Source: Pseudomonas viridiflava (GTDB lineage Bacteria > Pseudomonadota > Gammaproteobacteria > Pseudomonadales > Pseudomonadaceae). Taken from it: a stretch of DNA of 64,000 nucleotides. Numbering within the stretch: the stretch's first letter is position 1; each line of letters opens with the position of its first letter. Shown here in pieces: positions 31,870 through 41,439 of the stretch. The DNA lies in contig NZ_UWFA01000064.1 in the NCBI RefSeq assembly GCF_900601905.1, positions 49,564-113,563 of the forward strand, written 5' to 3'. The notes under the pieces are model-generated. The model did not search any database, was not told the DNA's origin, and saw nothing but the letters and a program-made list of their open reading frames with translations. The position numbers and the translations under genes were made by a program.

Positions 31870-33399
31870 ATGGTGATAGTCAACAATCAAAGCCTCGCGG
31901 TCAGGGTTCAGGTTGCAGTTCCTCCTTTGGAAACCAAGCCGCCTGCTTCAGCGAGCGCAGTTACTGACAGTAGCGATACCAACCCGGACACCCAGGTTTC
32001 GAACCTGGCCCGTCAGCTCAGTGCAGCGGCGGTGCGGGCGCAGGACCGTGACGCAACACTTGACCCGCAAGCCCTGAGTCAAAAAGCTACGCAAGCGTTA
32101 AGCGAACTATCGAGCAGTACCGCAGACAGCCAAGCGTTCAAAGGAATGCCCCGAGACCAGTTGGCGCTGATTACCTACGACGAGGGCGGCGAATTCCCGA
32201 ATGGCGAGCGTGCATCAGCCAAGCAGGAGGCCGCCGAGCAGGAGCAGCTTTGGCGATAGAGCGCCACGACTCGGGCACTAAGCGAGTACAGCGCCACGGG
32301 GAATATGAACCGGTTTTTCAGTGAAGCCTTGATCCACTTCAAATCACTGCCCCTGATTGAGCAATCTCAATACCCGAGCGGTTACGCGGCTGATCTGCAA
32401 AGCAAAGTCGACCTCGGTTTAAACAAGAACTCGTTAGCGGGTTCTCAGGTAAAAAGCCCTATGGAAATTGTTCATGGGGTACTTGCGCAGGTAGCGTTTG
32501 CCCAGTTGTCCAAAAAACCGGATGAACCGGCCGCAATACCCCGCTCTTCGCAAGCTGACTTGTCTATTACCAAAGCCAGCAGTACTGCCGACCGTGGCCG
32601 CCAGTTGATGGTGAGTCGACTGTTTGGAAGTTATGAGCCTCCGGTCGCTGACACTACAAACGGAATAAAGTGTTCCGACCTGGCTCGTGTGAACTACGAG
32701 TTCCTGACCAAACAGGACCGCCAGCTGCTTTCTGAGATCTATACCTATGTTCAAGATAAGGATGTTGATTTGACATTCGTCGACTTCTTGGCGTCCGATC
32801 TTGGAGGATATCGGTTGCTAGGTAATGGCCGTTTTACTGGAGGATTTAATACTGGTAATTATGACCTTCAGGGTTGGCAAATGACTGTAAGTTTCACTGA
32901 TGCGGATGCGGCTATCGCATCGCGAATGCTGGGGGGCGCAGCGATGAATAGTACCCGGTTCGATCAAGGTTTTTTAAGATACATGCTAAACCCCTCTTTG
33001 AGTGCGTTGGGTAAATTGGTTGATTTTGGCTTCATGGAGCACCTGGTGACGAAGTTTTCTGCCGAAGCCGACACGGCTGCACCTCTGGGTACTCAGTTTT
33101 CGAATCATGTACCGAAGAAAATAGGTGAGGGCTACGTGATGACGACCTCCACCACGGTAAGAAAGCAAATGCCCGCGCCGGATTTTATTACCGAGAGTGG
33201 TGTAAGACGCCTCACTGAAAAGGGGCGAGCTCTTGGCTTGACGCTGGACGAGGATCCAGGAGAGGCCGTTCGTCCCCACATTGAGCTCGTGCGAGCCAAA
33301 CAAGGGCTGGAGATATTACGCCAATGGCACGGCAATGAACGCCATCCTGGCATGCCGGGCTGGCTTGGCAGTTTGTGGGACAGGCTTGCTAAAGAGTGA
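31870..33399 (+). pseudogene. interrupted gene: one reading frame split by an in-frame TAG
   Basis: Codons from ATG 31870 encode 129 residues and stop at TAG 32257-32259. The same frame continues with no further stop to 33399, giving about 380 more residues. The sequence flows across the stop (QEQLWR, stop, SATTRALSEYSATGNMNRFF). As I remember them, related Pseudomonas proteins are continuous through this point (QLALITYDEGG... then FFSE...LPLIEQ). The natural reading is a roughly 509-residue gene with a nonsense mutation. Alternatives are readthrough, reinitiation at ATG 32305 (weak GGGGA site), or a sequencing error. The 5' part is rich in Ala, Ser and Gln. Function unknown, with no recognised domain. 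Confidence 0.7.
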
Positions 33400-33550
33400 T
33401 GCCTGGGCTCGTTCGCAGCGGTCAGGCGAGGGCGCGGGCGGGACCGCACCTGATGAGAAGATCTGATTTATCATGCTTTCAACGCTGCGATTGAGGCTGA
33501 ATGAATGCTTGAGTCATAAAGGTTTTTTATCGCTGATATTTTTCAATACC

Positions 33551-33582
33551 CATACATATGTATGTCGTGCCGCTCAAGCGGC
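33551..33582. promoter_or_regulatory. palindromes upstream of the FlhE-like gene
   Basis: A perfect 14-bp palindrome CATACATATGTATG (33551-33564) is followed 4 bp later by the hairpin GCCGCT-CA-AGCGGC (33569-33582). They may be an operator and a leader hairpin 45-77 bp before the start codon at 33628. No regulator can be named. Confidence 0.35.
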
Positions 33583-33627
33583 TGAGTAAGCATTGGGTCA
33601 TCAAACACAACACTCAAGGAGTGACCC

Positions 33628-34071
33628 ATGAAAAAAACAATAGTAATTGCTCTCGCGCTTCTATCTGCAAACAGCTACGCTGCAGATAATTACATCAGTA
33701 AGTCTGCAGCGCCTTCTCGAATCGTAGTGGCCAAGGCCGGCATTGCTCTGTCGCAGTTTACAATGATGAGTTTTGACTTTCCAAGTGATCATCGTTTTGC
33801 TCCGAAAAAACTAAAAGGTATCAGCTGGAGAACGACTTATTATCCTGAGAATATGAACGAAACGGTTCAGATTTGCTATACCAAACCAGGGAGTATTAAT
33901 TATGATGATTGTCGATATATCTCCCCAAATTCTTATGGGGATATGAATGAATTCAACAATTACAGTTTTGAAAAGTATGCAAGAATTACCTTCCGGCATA
34001 TGGTCAGAGGCGGAAGAGATCAAGGAGCCCCTGCCGGCGAAGATTCAATTGTCGTTCACTACAGTTATTGA
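33628..34071 (+). CDS. secreted FlhE-like protein
   Basis: The 147-residue protein has a clear signal peptide (MKKTIVIALALLSANSYA, cut near residue 18-19). The mature part has Trp67, Cys83 and Cys95, probably a disulfide, and ends SIVVHYSY. The spacing of the Trp, the two Cys, the G-G segment and the terminal VxY strand resembles FlhE, a periplasmic flagellar-export-associated protein of enterobacteria. The identity is low and the assignment tentative. AAGGAG lies 8 bp upstream. The gene is much richer in A and T than its neighbours, suggesting transfer. No flagellar genes are nearby. Confidence 0.6.
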   Translation: MKKTIVIALALLSANSYAADNYISKSAAPSRIVVAKAGIALSQFTMMSFDFPSDHRFAPKKLKGISWRTTYYPENMNETVQICYTKPGSINYDDCRYISPNSYGDMNEFNNYSFEKYARITFRHMVRGGRDQGAPAGEDSIVVHYSY

Positions 34072-34376
34072 ACAGGCGGAACGCAATCTCTGAATGACTC
34101 TCCATTACCTGATCTAGCGGATGACTGTAGGAGCTGCCGCAGGCTGCGAAAGCATTGTTTCTGACAAACCGCCTTCGCAGCGTCGGCATCTCATACAGCC
34201 CGGCCTGAAATTTTCCCGCTCCACGCCTTATTTCTGTGCAACGCTTGCACCGCAGGGTGAGGTAGGCGCTTTAATGGTGCCTGGTTCTGCCTCGCCACCG
34301 AGGAACCGCCGTATTTGCCCGGATGGCATAAGTCTTGCGCGGTTCCATTACCGTCCAGGCTCGCAGGAGGCACGCC
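34072..34376. other. intergenic region with a REP element
   Basis: No gene is seen in these 305 bp. They contain the palindrome at 34127-34198 and, at 34365-34370, a perfect AGGAGG site 6 bp before the GTG start of the transglutaminase gene. Confidence 0.6.
34127..34198. repeat. diverged REP palindrome
   Basis: The left arm GTAGGAGCTGCCGCAGGCTG is identical to that at 31626. The right arm (CAGCGTCGGCATCTCATACAG) has accumulated changes. Confidence 0.7.
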
Positions 34377-37300
34377 GTGTCGATTCATATTGCCTTGCAC
34401 CACGTTACGCATTACCGCTACGAGAGAGCGGTTGAGCTGGGTCCGCAGATTGTTCGCCTGCGTCCGGCTGCGCATAGCCGCACCCGCGTGCTGTCGTATT
34501 CGCTGAAAGTCCTGCCGGAAAATCACTTCATCAACTGGCAGCAAGACCCCCAAGGCAATTATCTGGCGCGTCTGGTATTCCCCGAGAAAACCAGTGAGCT
34601 GCGCGTGGAGGTTGATCTGGTCGCCGAAATGGCGGTATTCAACCCTTTCGACTTTTTCCTCGAGCCCTATGCCGAGAAAATTCCTTTCTTCTATGCCAGC
34701 GAAGAGCAGCGCGAGCTGGCTCCGTATCTGGAAAAGTTGCCGCTTTCTCCGCGCTTCGCTGCTTATCTGGACAGCATCGACCGTACGCCGCTGCCCGCCA
34801 TCGACTTTCTGGTGGGCCTCAATCAGCGTCTGAGCCAGGACATCGCCTATCTGATCCGCATGGAGCCCGGCGTTCAAACGCCGGAATTCACCCTGGAAAA
34901 CGCCTCCGGTTCGTGCCGCGACTCGGCCTGGTTGCTGGTGCAGTTGTTGCGGCATCTGGGCATGGCGGCGCGTTTTGTGTCGGGCTACCTGATCCAGCTC
35001 AAGGCTGACGTCGAAGCCCTGGATGGCCCATCAGGGACCGATGTGGACTTCACTGACCTGCACGCCTGGTGCGAGGTTTATCTGCCGGGCGCTGGCTGGG
35101 TTGGCCTCGATGCCACTTCCGGGCTGTTCGCAGGCGAGGGGCACATTCCGTTGGCGTGCAGCCCGGAGCCTTCATCGGCGGCACCGATCAGTGGCCTGGT
35201 CGAGCCTTGCGAGACCGAGTTCAGCCACGAAATGTCGGTCGAGCGGATCTGGGAAGCACCGCGTGTCACCAAGCCTTACACCGAACAGCAGTGGGCCGAA
35301 ATCCAGGCTTTGGGGCTCCAGATCGACAGTGATCTGGCCCGCGACGACGTCCGCCTGACCATGGGTGGCGAGCCGACGTTCGTGTCCATCGATGATCGCG
35401 ACGGAGCGGAGTGGAACACGGCTGCCCTGGGCCCGAAAAAACGTGAGCTGTCGGCCGAGTTGTTCCAGCGCATGCGTGCGCATTACGCGCCGCTGGGCAT
35501 CGTGCATTTCGGTCAGGGCAAGTGGTACCCCGGCGAGCAACTGCCGCGCTGGTCGCTCAATTGCTTCTGGCGCAAGGACGGCCAACCGGTGTGGCGTAAT
35601 AACGCCCTGATTGCCGAAGAAACTCGCGACTATGGCGCGACCGGCGAGCTGGCCGGGAAATTTCTCGCCAGCGTCGCCGAAAGACTCAAGCTGCCGTCAC
35701 GCTTTGTGTTCCCGGCCTACGAAGACAATTTCTATTACTTGTGGCGCGAAGGTGCGTTGCCGGCCAACGTCAGTGCCGAAGATTCAAGGCTGGGGGATGA
35801 ACTGGAGCGGGCGCGCCTGCGCAAAGTGTTCGCTCAGGGCCTGGACAAGATCATCGGGCAGGTACTGCCTCTGGCGCGCAGTGCTGACGGCGATCGCTGG
35901 CAGAGTGGCCGCTGGTACTTGCGCGACACTCATTGTCGGCTGGTGCCGGGTGATTCGGCGCTGGGCTATCGACTGCCGCTGGCGTCGCAGCCGTGGGTCA
36001 AGGCAGCGGAATATCCGTTCATTCACCCCACCGACCATAACCAGGACTTCCCGGAGCTGCCAGGTGACGAGCAGATTCAGGCGCAACTCAGCGGCCTGAG
36101 TGAAGTCGATGACGCGAATGCCGAGCGCATGCCGAAAATCGACGAATCCGCCGACTGGCTGACCCGCACGGCGCTGTGTGCCGAGGCGCGAGACGGGCGT
36201 TTGTACCTGTTCATGCCGCCGCTGGAGAAGCTTGAGCACTATCTGGAACTGACGGCGGCCATTGAAGCGTCCGCGGAAGAACTCAACTGCCCGGTCTTGC
36301 TGGAAGGTTACGAGCCCCCCAGCGACCCGCGTCTGGCCAATTTCCGCATTACTCCGGACCCTGGCGTTATCGAGGTCAATGTTCAACCGTCTGCATCCTG
36401 GGATGAGCTGGTCGAGCGCACCGAGTTTCTCTACGAGCAGGCTCGCCTGACGCGCCTGACCACCGAGAAGTTCATGATCGATGGTCGCCACACTGGCACC
36501 GGCGGCGGCAACCACTTCGTCATGGGCGGGGCCACGCCAGCGGACTCACCGTTTCTGCGTCGGCCTGACGTGTTGCGCAGCCTTCTCAGTTACTGGCACA
36601 ACCACCCATCGCTGTCGTACCTGTTTTCCGGACTGTTTATCGGCCCGACCTCCCAGGCTCCGCGGGTTGACGAAGCGCGTAACGATTCGCTCTACGAAAT
36701 GGAGCTGGCCTTTGCGCAAATGCCTGAACCCGGCGAGGAAGTCGCGCCGTGGCTGGTGGATCGGCTGCTGCGCAACTTGCTGATTGATGTGACGGGCAAT
36801 ACTCACCGCGCCGAGTTCTGCATCGACAAGCTGTACTCCCCGGATGGCGCGACTGGCCGTCTCGGCTTGCTGGAGCTGCGTGCGTTCGAAATGCCGCCTC
36901 ATGCGCGCATGAGCCTGGCGCAGCAATTGTTGCTGCGTGCCCTGGTGGCGCGCTTCTGGCGTGAGCCGTATGCGCCTGCCAGGCTGGCTCGCTGGGGTAC
37001 GCAGTTGCACGATCGGTTCATGCTGCCGCACTTCATCGAGCAGGATTTCGCGGACGTCATCGAAGAATTGAACAGCGCTGGCTATCCGCTACGTGCCGAG
37101 TGGTTTGCTGCGCACCTGGAGTTCCGCTTCCCGAAAGTCGGCGATTACACCGTCAGCGGTATCGAGCTGGAATTGCGTCAGGCGCTTGAGCCCTGGCACG
37201 TGCTGGGCGAAGAGGGCTCGGCAGGCGGCGCGGTGCGTTATGTGGATTCCTCGCTGGAGCGTCTGCAAGTCAAGATTAATGGCTTGCCGCCGACACGTTA

Positions 37301-37667
37301 TGTACTGACCTGTAATGGTGTTGCCGTACCGTTGCAGCCGACAGGGCGGGTGGGCGAGTTTGTCGCCGGCGTGCGTTATCGCGCCTGGCAACCGGCCAAC
37401 TGCCTGCAACCGACCATCCCCGTGCATGCGCCGCTGGTTTTCGACCTGATCGATACCTGGATGCAGCGCTCGCTGGGCGGCTGCGAGTATCATGTCGCGC
37501 ATCCTGGCGGCCGCAATTACGAGACGTTACCGGTCAACGCCAACGAGGCGGAAAGCCGACGTCTGGCGCGGTTTTTCAGGATCGGCCACACCCCCGGCAA
37601 ATTGGAAGTGCCACTGCTGAGTATTAACGATGAACTGCCGATGACCCTGGATATGCGCTGGCATTGA
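34377..37667 (+). CDS. transglutaminase-like protein with DUF2126 domain
   Basis: The 1096-residue cytoplasmic protein has a bacterial transglutaminase N-terminal beta domain (about 1-85). A transglutaminase/protease core follows with catalytic Cys180 (GSCRDSAW), His229 (DLHAWCEV) and Asp245 (GLDATSG). A DUF2126 domain of about 750 residues completes it. Such proteins are predicted peptidases or amide-group transferases. The GTG at 34377 is chosen for its perfect AGGAGG; an in-frame ATG at 34335 lacks a site. Its neighbours, an ATP-grasp/alpha-E fusion and a second transglutaminase, form a conserved but uncharacterised set. A REP element separates it from the next gene. Confidence 0.88.
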   Translation: MSIHIALHHVTHYRYERAVELGPQIVRLRPAAHSRTRVLSYSLKVLPENHFINWQQDPQGNYLARLVFPEKTSELRVEVDLVAEMAVFNPFDFFLEPYAEKIPFFYASEEQRELAPYLEKLPLSPRFAAYLDSIDRTPLPAIDFLVGLNQRLSQDIAYLIRMEPGVQTPEFTLENASGSCRDSAWLLVQLLRHLGMAARFVSGYLIQLKADVEALDGPSGTDVDFTDLHAWCEVYLPGAGWVGLDATSGLFAGEGHIPLACSPEPSSAAPISGLVEPCETEFSHEMSVERIWEAPRVTKPYTEQQWAEIQALGLQIDSDLARDDVRLTMGGEPTFVSIDDRDGAEWNTAALGPKKRELSAELFQRMRAHYAPLGIVHFGQGKWYPGEQLPRWSLNCFWRKDGQPVWRNNALIAEETRDYGATGELAGKFLASVAERLKLPSRFVFPAYEDNFYYLWREGALPANVSAEDSRLGDELERARLRKVFAQGLDKIIGQVLPLARSADGDRWQSGRWYLRDTHCRLVPGDSALGYRLPLASQPWVKAAEYPFIHPTDHNQDFPELPGDEQIQAQLSGLSEVDDANAERMPKIDESADWLTRTALCAEARDGRLYLFMPPLEKLEHYLELTAAIEASAEELNCPVLLEGYEPPSDPRLANFRITPDPGVIEVNVQPSASWDELVERTEFLYEQARLTRLTTEKFMIDGRHTGTGGGNHFVMGGATPADSPFLRRPDVLRSLLSYWHNHPSLSYLFSGLFIGPTSQAPRVDEARNDSLYEMELAFAQMPEPGEEVAPWLVDRLLRNLLIDVTGNTHRAEFCIDKLYSPDGATGRLGLLELRAFEMPPHARMSLAQQLLLRALVARFWREPYAPARLARWGTQLHDRFMLPHFIEQDFADVIEELNSAGYPLRAEWFAAHLEFRFPKVGDYTVSGIELELRQALEPWHVLGEEGSAGGAVRYVDSSLERLQVKINGLPPTRYVLTCNGVAVPLQPTGRVGEFVAGVRYRAWQPANCLQPTIPVHAPLVFDLIDTWMQRSLGGCEYHVAHPGGRNYETLPVNANEAESRRLARFFRIGHTPGKLEVPLLSINDELPMTLDMRWH

Positions 37668-37692
37668 CAGGTCGGCAGGAAAAACGAATCCC

Positions 37693-37797
37693 GTAGGAGC
37701 GGCTTCAGCCGCGATCAATGCGCGAGCGAGAGTGCAGGCGATAAAAGTCCAGCGTCTTCGCGGCTTTCGCAGCTTTTGCGGCTAAAGCCGCTCCTAC
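37693..37797. repeat. REP pair, GGCTTTAGCCGC family
   Basis: The arms are GTAGGAGCGGCTTCAGCCGC and GCGGCTAAAGCCGCTCCTAC. A GCAGGAGC variant of the same family lies at 42505. It sits between two genes of the transglutaminase cluster and could weaken read-through or stabilise the upstream mRNA. Confidence 0.8.
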
Positions 37798-37911
37798 GGA
37801 AGATTCGTTATGCGTTTTTATAAAAAGTATTTTCGCCAGCCCGATACAGCCAATCATGGGCTGACACCTGACTGCGCTAATCTGAAATCTTTAGTCTCTG
37901 CCGAGCCTTCC

Positions 37912-40407
37912 ATGCCTGACTTGCTTGACCGCTACCCGCTGTTCCCGGGTACCTATCACGAAATGCTGGATGCCAGCGGCGCTGTTCGTCCGCATTGGCA
38001 ACGCCTGTACGAGCATCTGCAACGCAGTACTCCCGCGCAATTGATGCAGCGTCAGGCGCTCTTGGCCCGGCAGATTCAGGAAAACGGCGTGACCTACAAC
38101 GTCTATGCCGACCCCAAGGGCGCGGACCGGCCGTGGGAGCTGGATCTGCTGCCGCATTTGATTCCTGCCCAGGAGTGGCAACAGGTTGCAGCGGGTATCG
38201 CGCAGCGTGGACGCCTGCTCAACGCGGTGCTCGCCGACCTGTATGGCCCGCAAACCCTGATCGCCAGCGGCCTGCTGCCTGCCGAACTGGTGTTTGGCCA
38301 TAACAACTTCCTGTGGCCGTGCCAGGGTGTGGTCCCGCCGGAAGGCACCTTCTTGCATATGTACGCCGTGGATCTGGCGCGCACACCCGATGGCCGCTGG
38401 TGGGTCACGGCGGATCGGACCCAGGCGCCGTCCGGTGCCGGTTATGCGCTGGAGAACCGCCAGATCGTGTCCCGTGCCTTCCCTGAAACCTATCGGGATC
38501 TGCAGGTTCAGCACCTCTCCGGATTTTTCCGCTCGCTGCAGGAAACTCTGGCGCGCCAGGCGCCGGCGAGCAACGAAACCCCGTTGGTGGTGTTGCTTAC
38601 GCCGGGGCGTTTCAACGAAAGCTATTTCGAACACCTGTATCTGGCTCGCCAGTTGGGCTATCCGCTGGTTGAAGGCGGCGACCTGACGGTGCGCGACGCG
38701 ACCGTCTACCTGAAAACCCTCAGCGGCCTGCGCCGGGTCCACGCGATCATGCGCCGCCTGGACGATGATTTCTGCGATCCGCTGGAATTGCGCACCGACT
38801 CGGCGCTGGGCGTTCCCGGCTTGCTCGAAGCGGTGCGTCAGGGCCGGGTGCTGGTGGCCAATGCGCTGGGCAGCGGTGTGCTGGAGTCGCCGGGCCTGTT
38901 GGGTTTTCTGCCGAAAATCTGTCAGCACCTGTTTGGCGAAGACCTGATCCTGCCGTCTGTTGCCACCTGGTGGTGCGGCGAGCCGCCGGTGTTGGCCGAG
39001 GCGCTGGCCAAACTGCCGGAATTGCTGATCAAACCTGCCTTTCCTTCGCAGAGCTTCGCGCCGGTGTTTGGCAGAGACTTGAACGAAGCGCAACGGCAGG
39101 CGCTGGCCTTGCGCATGCAGGCGCGGCCTTACGCCTATGTCGCCCAGGAACTGGCGCAGCTTTCCCATGCGCCGATCTGGCAGTCAGATGGCGAGCAATT
39201 GCAGCCACGGGCCATCGGCATGCGCGTGTATGCCGTGGCCAGCAACGACGGTTATCGGGTCCTGCCCGGCGGTCTGACCCGCGTCGCTGCCGAGGCCGAT
39301 GCCGATGTGGTGTCGATGCAGCGTGGCGGGGCGAGCAAGGACACCTGGGTGCTGGGCGAGCTTTCCCAGGCGGGCGAGCCGTGGAAAGGGCAGCGCACGC
39401 TGGGCGTGCATGACCTGATCCGCCGCGACCCGTACCTGCCGTCACGGGTGGTCGAAAACCTGTTCTGGTTTGGTCGTTACTGTGAACGCTGCGACAACAG
39501 CGCCCGCTTGCTGCGCATCATGCTGGCCCGTTATGTGGACGGCGATGACCCTGTGGCCCTTGAGGCCGCCGTGGCGCTGGGTGAACGCTTGAACCTGCTG
39601 CCTGACGAAGAAGAGGGCGGCGAACTGGATGAGCGGCTGCTGGCGGCGCTGCTCGGTGACGAGTGGCCCTTCAGCCTGCGTGCCAATCTGCAGCGCCTGC
39701 AGTGGGCGGCGTCCCAGGTGCGCGGCAAGCTGTCCCGGGAAAACTGGCAGGCCCTGGTCGAACTGCAGCGCGAAGCCATGGATCTGGAAAGCAAGGAACC
39801 GGATTTCGGCGAACTGCTGGATTTCCTCAATCGGCTGGTGATGTCCCTGGCGGCGCTGTCCGGCTTCGCGCTTGACGACATGACACGCGACGAAGGCTGG
39901 CGCTTTCTGATGATTGGTCGGCGCGTCGAGCGTCTGAAATTTCTCAGTACCAGCCTGGCGGCCTTCCTGCGTGGCGTTGCCGCGACTGATCAGGCCGGGC
40001 TGGAGTGGTTGCTGGAGCTGGGCAACAGCAGCATTACCTACCGCTCTCGTTACCTGGCGGTGCCGCAATTGATTCCGGTGCTGGACTTGCTCCTGCTCGA
40101 CGATCAGAACCCGCATGCCGTGCTGTTCCAGCTCAAGCTGGTGTCGCGCTCGCTCAACCGCTTGAACGAAGACTTTGGCGCGCCGCGCGACGCCAGCCTG
40201 GGGACTTTGGTCCGGCGCCTGTCGAGCTTTGACCTGGGGTGTCTGGAGAATCCCTTGTTTGGTGAAAGCAGCCTGCGGGCCGCACTCGACGGTCTTGCCG
40301 ATCTGCTGCAAACCATTGGCGATGCCAGCGGCCAGGTGTCTGACCGCCTGGCCTTGCGCCACTTCGCCCATGTCGATGATGTCAGCCAGCGCACGGTGTC
40401 CGTCTGA
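37912..40407 (+). CDS. circularly permuted ATP-grasp / alpha-E domain protein
   Basis: The 831-residue protein fuses a circularly permuted type 2 ATP-grasp domain (about 1-490) to an alpha-helical alpha-E domain (about 500-820). The first part includes VYADPKGADRPWELD, FGHNNFLWPCQG, TADRTQAPSGAGYALENR and the later RDPYLPSRV. ATP-grasp enzymes form amide or peptide bonds, and pairing with transglutaminase-type peptidases suggests making and cleaving a peptide tag or small peptide. The product is unknown. ATG 37912 gives the usual MPDLLDRYPLFPGTYHEM start; an in-frame ATG at 37810 would add 34 atypical residues. It overlaps the next gene as TGATG. Confidence 0.88.
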   Translation: MPDLLDRYPLFPGTYHEMLDASGAVRPHWQRLYEHLQRSTPAQLMQRQALLARQIQENGVTYNVYADPKGADRPWELDLLPHLIPAQEWQQVAAGIAQRGRLLNAVLADLYGPQTLIASGLLPAELVFGHNNFLWPCQGVVPPEGTFLHMYAVDLARTPDGRWWVTADRTQAPSGAGYALENRQIVSRAFPETYRDLQVQHLSGFFRSLQETLARQAPASNETPLVVLLTPGRFNESYFEHLYLARQLGYPLVEGGDLTVRDATVYLKTLSGLRRVHAIMRRLDDDFCDPLELRTDSALGVPGLLEAVRQGRVLVANALGSGVLESPGLLGFLPKICQHLFGEDLILPSVATWWCGEPPVLAEALAKLPELLIKPAFPSQSFAPVFGRDLNEAQRQALALRMQARPYAYVAQELAQLSHAPIWQSDGEQLQPRAIGMRVYAVASNDGYRVLPGGLTRVAAEADADVVSMQRGGASKDTWVLGELSQAGEPWKGQRTLGVHDLIRRDPYLPSRVVENLFWFGRYCERCDNSARLLRIMLARYVDGDDPVALEAAVALGERLNLLPDEEEGGELDERLLAALLGDEWPFSLRANLQRLQWAASQVRGKLSRENWQALVELQREAMDLESKEPDFGELLDFLNRLVMSLAALSGFALDDMTRDEGWRFLMIGRRVERLKFLSTSLAAFLRGVAATDQAGLEWLLELGNSSITYRSRYLAVPQLIPVLDLLLLDDQNPHAVLFQLKLVSRSLNRLNEDFGAPRDASLGTLVRRLSSFDLGCLENPLFGESSLRAALDGLADLLQTIGDASGQVSDRLALRHFAHVDDVSQRTVSV

Positions 40408-41300
40408 TGAGCGTCCATTACCAGATTTTTCACGACACACACTACAAATACGACAGTCCGGTGTCCCTCGCCCAGCAGCTGGCGCATCTTTGGCCACGGC
40501 CGAGTCAGTGGCAGCGCTGCACCGAGCAGCAACTGCTGATCAGCCCGATCCCGACCATTCGCCGGGATGAATTCGATGTGTTCGGCAACCCGTTGACACG
40601 GCTGGCGTTCGAGCGGCCCCACGACGAATTGCAGGTCAATGCACGCTTGCAGATTGAAGTGCTGGAGCGTCCGCAGCTGGATTTCCAGCAGTCTGCCGCA
40701 TGGGAAAGCACCCGCAACGCGATGATGTACAGCACTCGGCCGATGTCGGCGGACATTCTCGAAGCTTGCCGCTATCGGTTCGAGTCTCCGTATGTGCATC
40801 TCAAGCAGTCGTTCATCGAGTTCTCCGCCGATTGCTTCCTGCCGGGTCAACCGTTGATGCGCTGCGTGCAGGCGTTGATGGAGAAGATATTCACGGAGTT
40901 CACCTTCGACGGTGAGGCGACCCAGGTGGCAACGCCGTTGGTGGAGGTGCTGGAAACACGCCGTGGCGTCTGCCAGGACTTCGCCCACCTGATGCTGGCC
41001 TGTTTGCGTTCCCGGGGACTGTCGGCGCGTTATATCAGTGGTTACCTGCTGACTCAGCCACCGCCCGGGCAGCCACGCTTGATCGGCGCTGACGCGTCGC
41101 ATGCCTGGGTGTCGGTGTTTTGCCCGGTGTTGGGCTGGGTGGATTTTGATCCGACCAACAACGTGCAGCCTGCGCTGGAGCACATCAGTCTGGCCTGGGG
41201 CAGGGATTTCTCGGACGTTTCGCCACTGCGCGGGGTGATTCTGGGCGGCGGTAGCCACGACCCCGAAGTGCGGGTGACGGTGATGCCGGTTGAGGGGTGA
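40407..41300 (+). CDS. transglutaminase family protein
   Basis: The 297-residue protein has the bacterial transglutaminase N-terminal domain (about 1-90) and a core with catalytic Cys189 (RRGVCQDFAH), His232 (DASHAWVSV) and Asp248 (VDFDPTNN). It begins inside the stop of the ATP-grasp gene, so the two are translationally coupled. It is the shorter partner of the transglutaminase at 34377. Confidence 0.9.
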   Translation: MSVHYQIFHDTHYKYDSPVSLAQQLAHLWPRPSQWQRCTEQQLLISPIPTIRRDEFDVFGNPLTRLAFERPHDELQVNARLQIEVLERPQLDFQQSAAWESTRNAMMYSTRPMSADILEACRYRFESPYVHLKQSFIEFSADCFLPGQPLMRCVQALMEKIFTEFTFDGEATQVATPLVEVLETRRGVCQDFAHLMLACLRSRGLSARYISGYLLTQPPPGQPRLIGADASHAWVSVFCPVLGWVDFDPTNNVQPALEHISLAWGRDFSDVSPLRGVILGGGSHDPEVRVTVMPVEG

Positions 41301-41324
41301 GGTCGGGACGTGAATTAAACATTT

Positions 41325-41425
41325 GTGGGAGCGGTACTTGCCCGCGATAAGGGCACCACGGTTCTACAGGTAGATCACCGAAACCTTGTCGTCGGAATGC
41401 CGCCCAGACCAAGCACCGCTCCCAC
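41325..41425. repeat. REP-type inverted repeat
   Basis: GTGGGAGCGGTACTTGCCCGC on the left and AGCACCGCTCCCAC on the right flank about 66 bp. It lies between converging genes and may act as a shared terminator. Confidence 0.65.
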
Positions 41426-41439
41426 AGAAATATGCTTTA

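Noticed and set aside
32257..32305. Frameshift between the two parts of the interrupted gene
   Set aside because: Both parts are in the same frame, and only the TAG codon separates them. A frameshift is not needed.
31870..34071. Prophage remnant
   Set aside because: No integrase, phage structural gene, att repeats or tRNA junction is seen.
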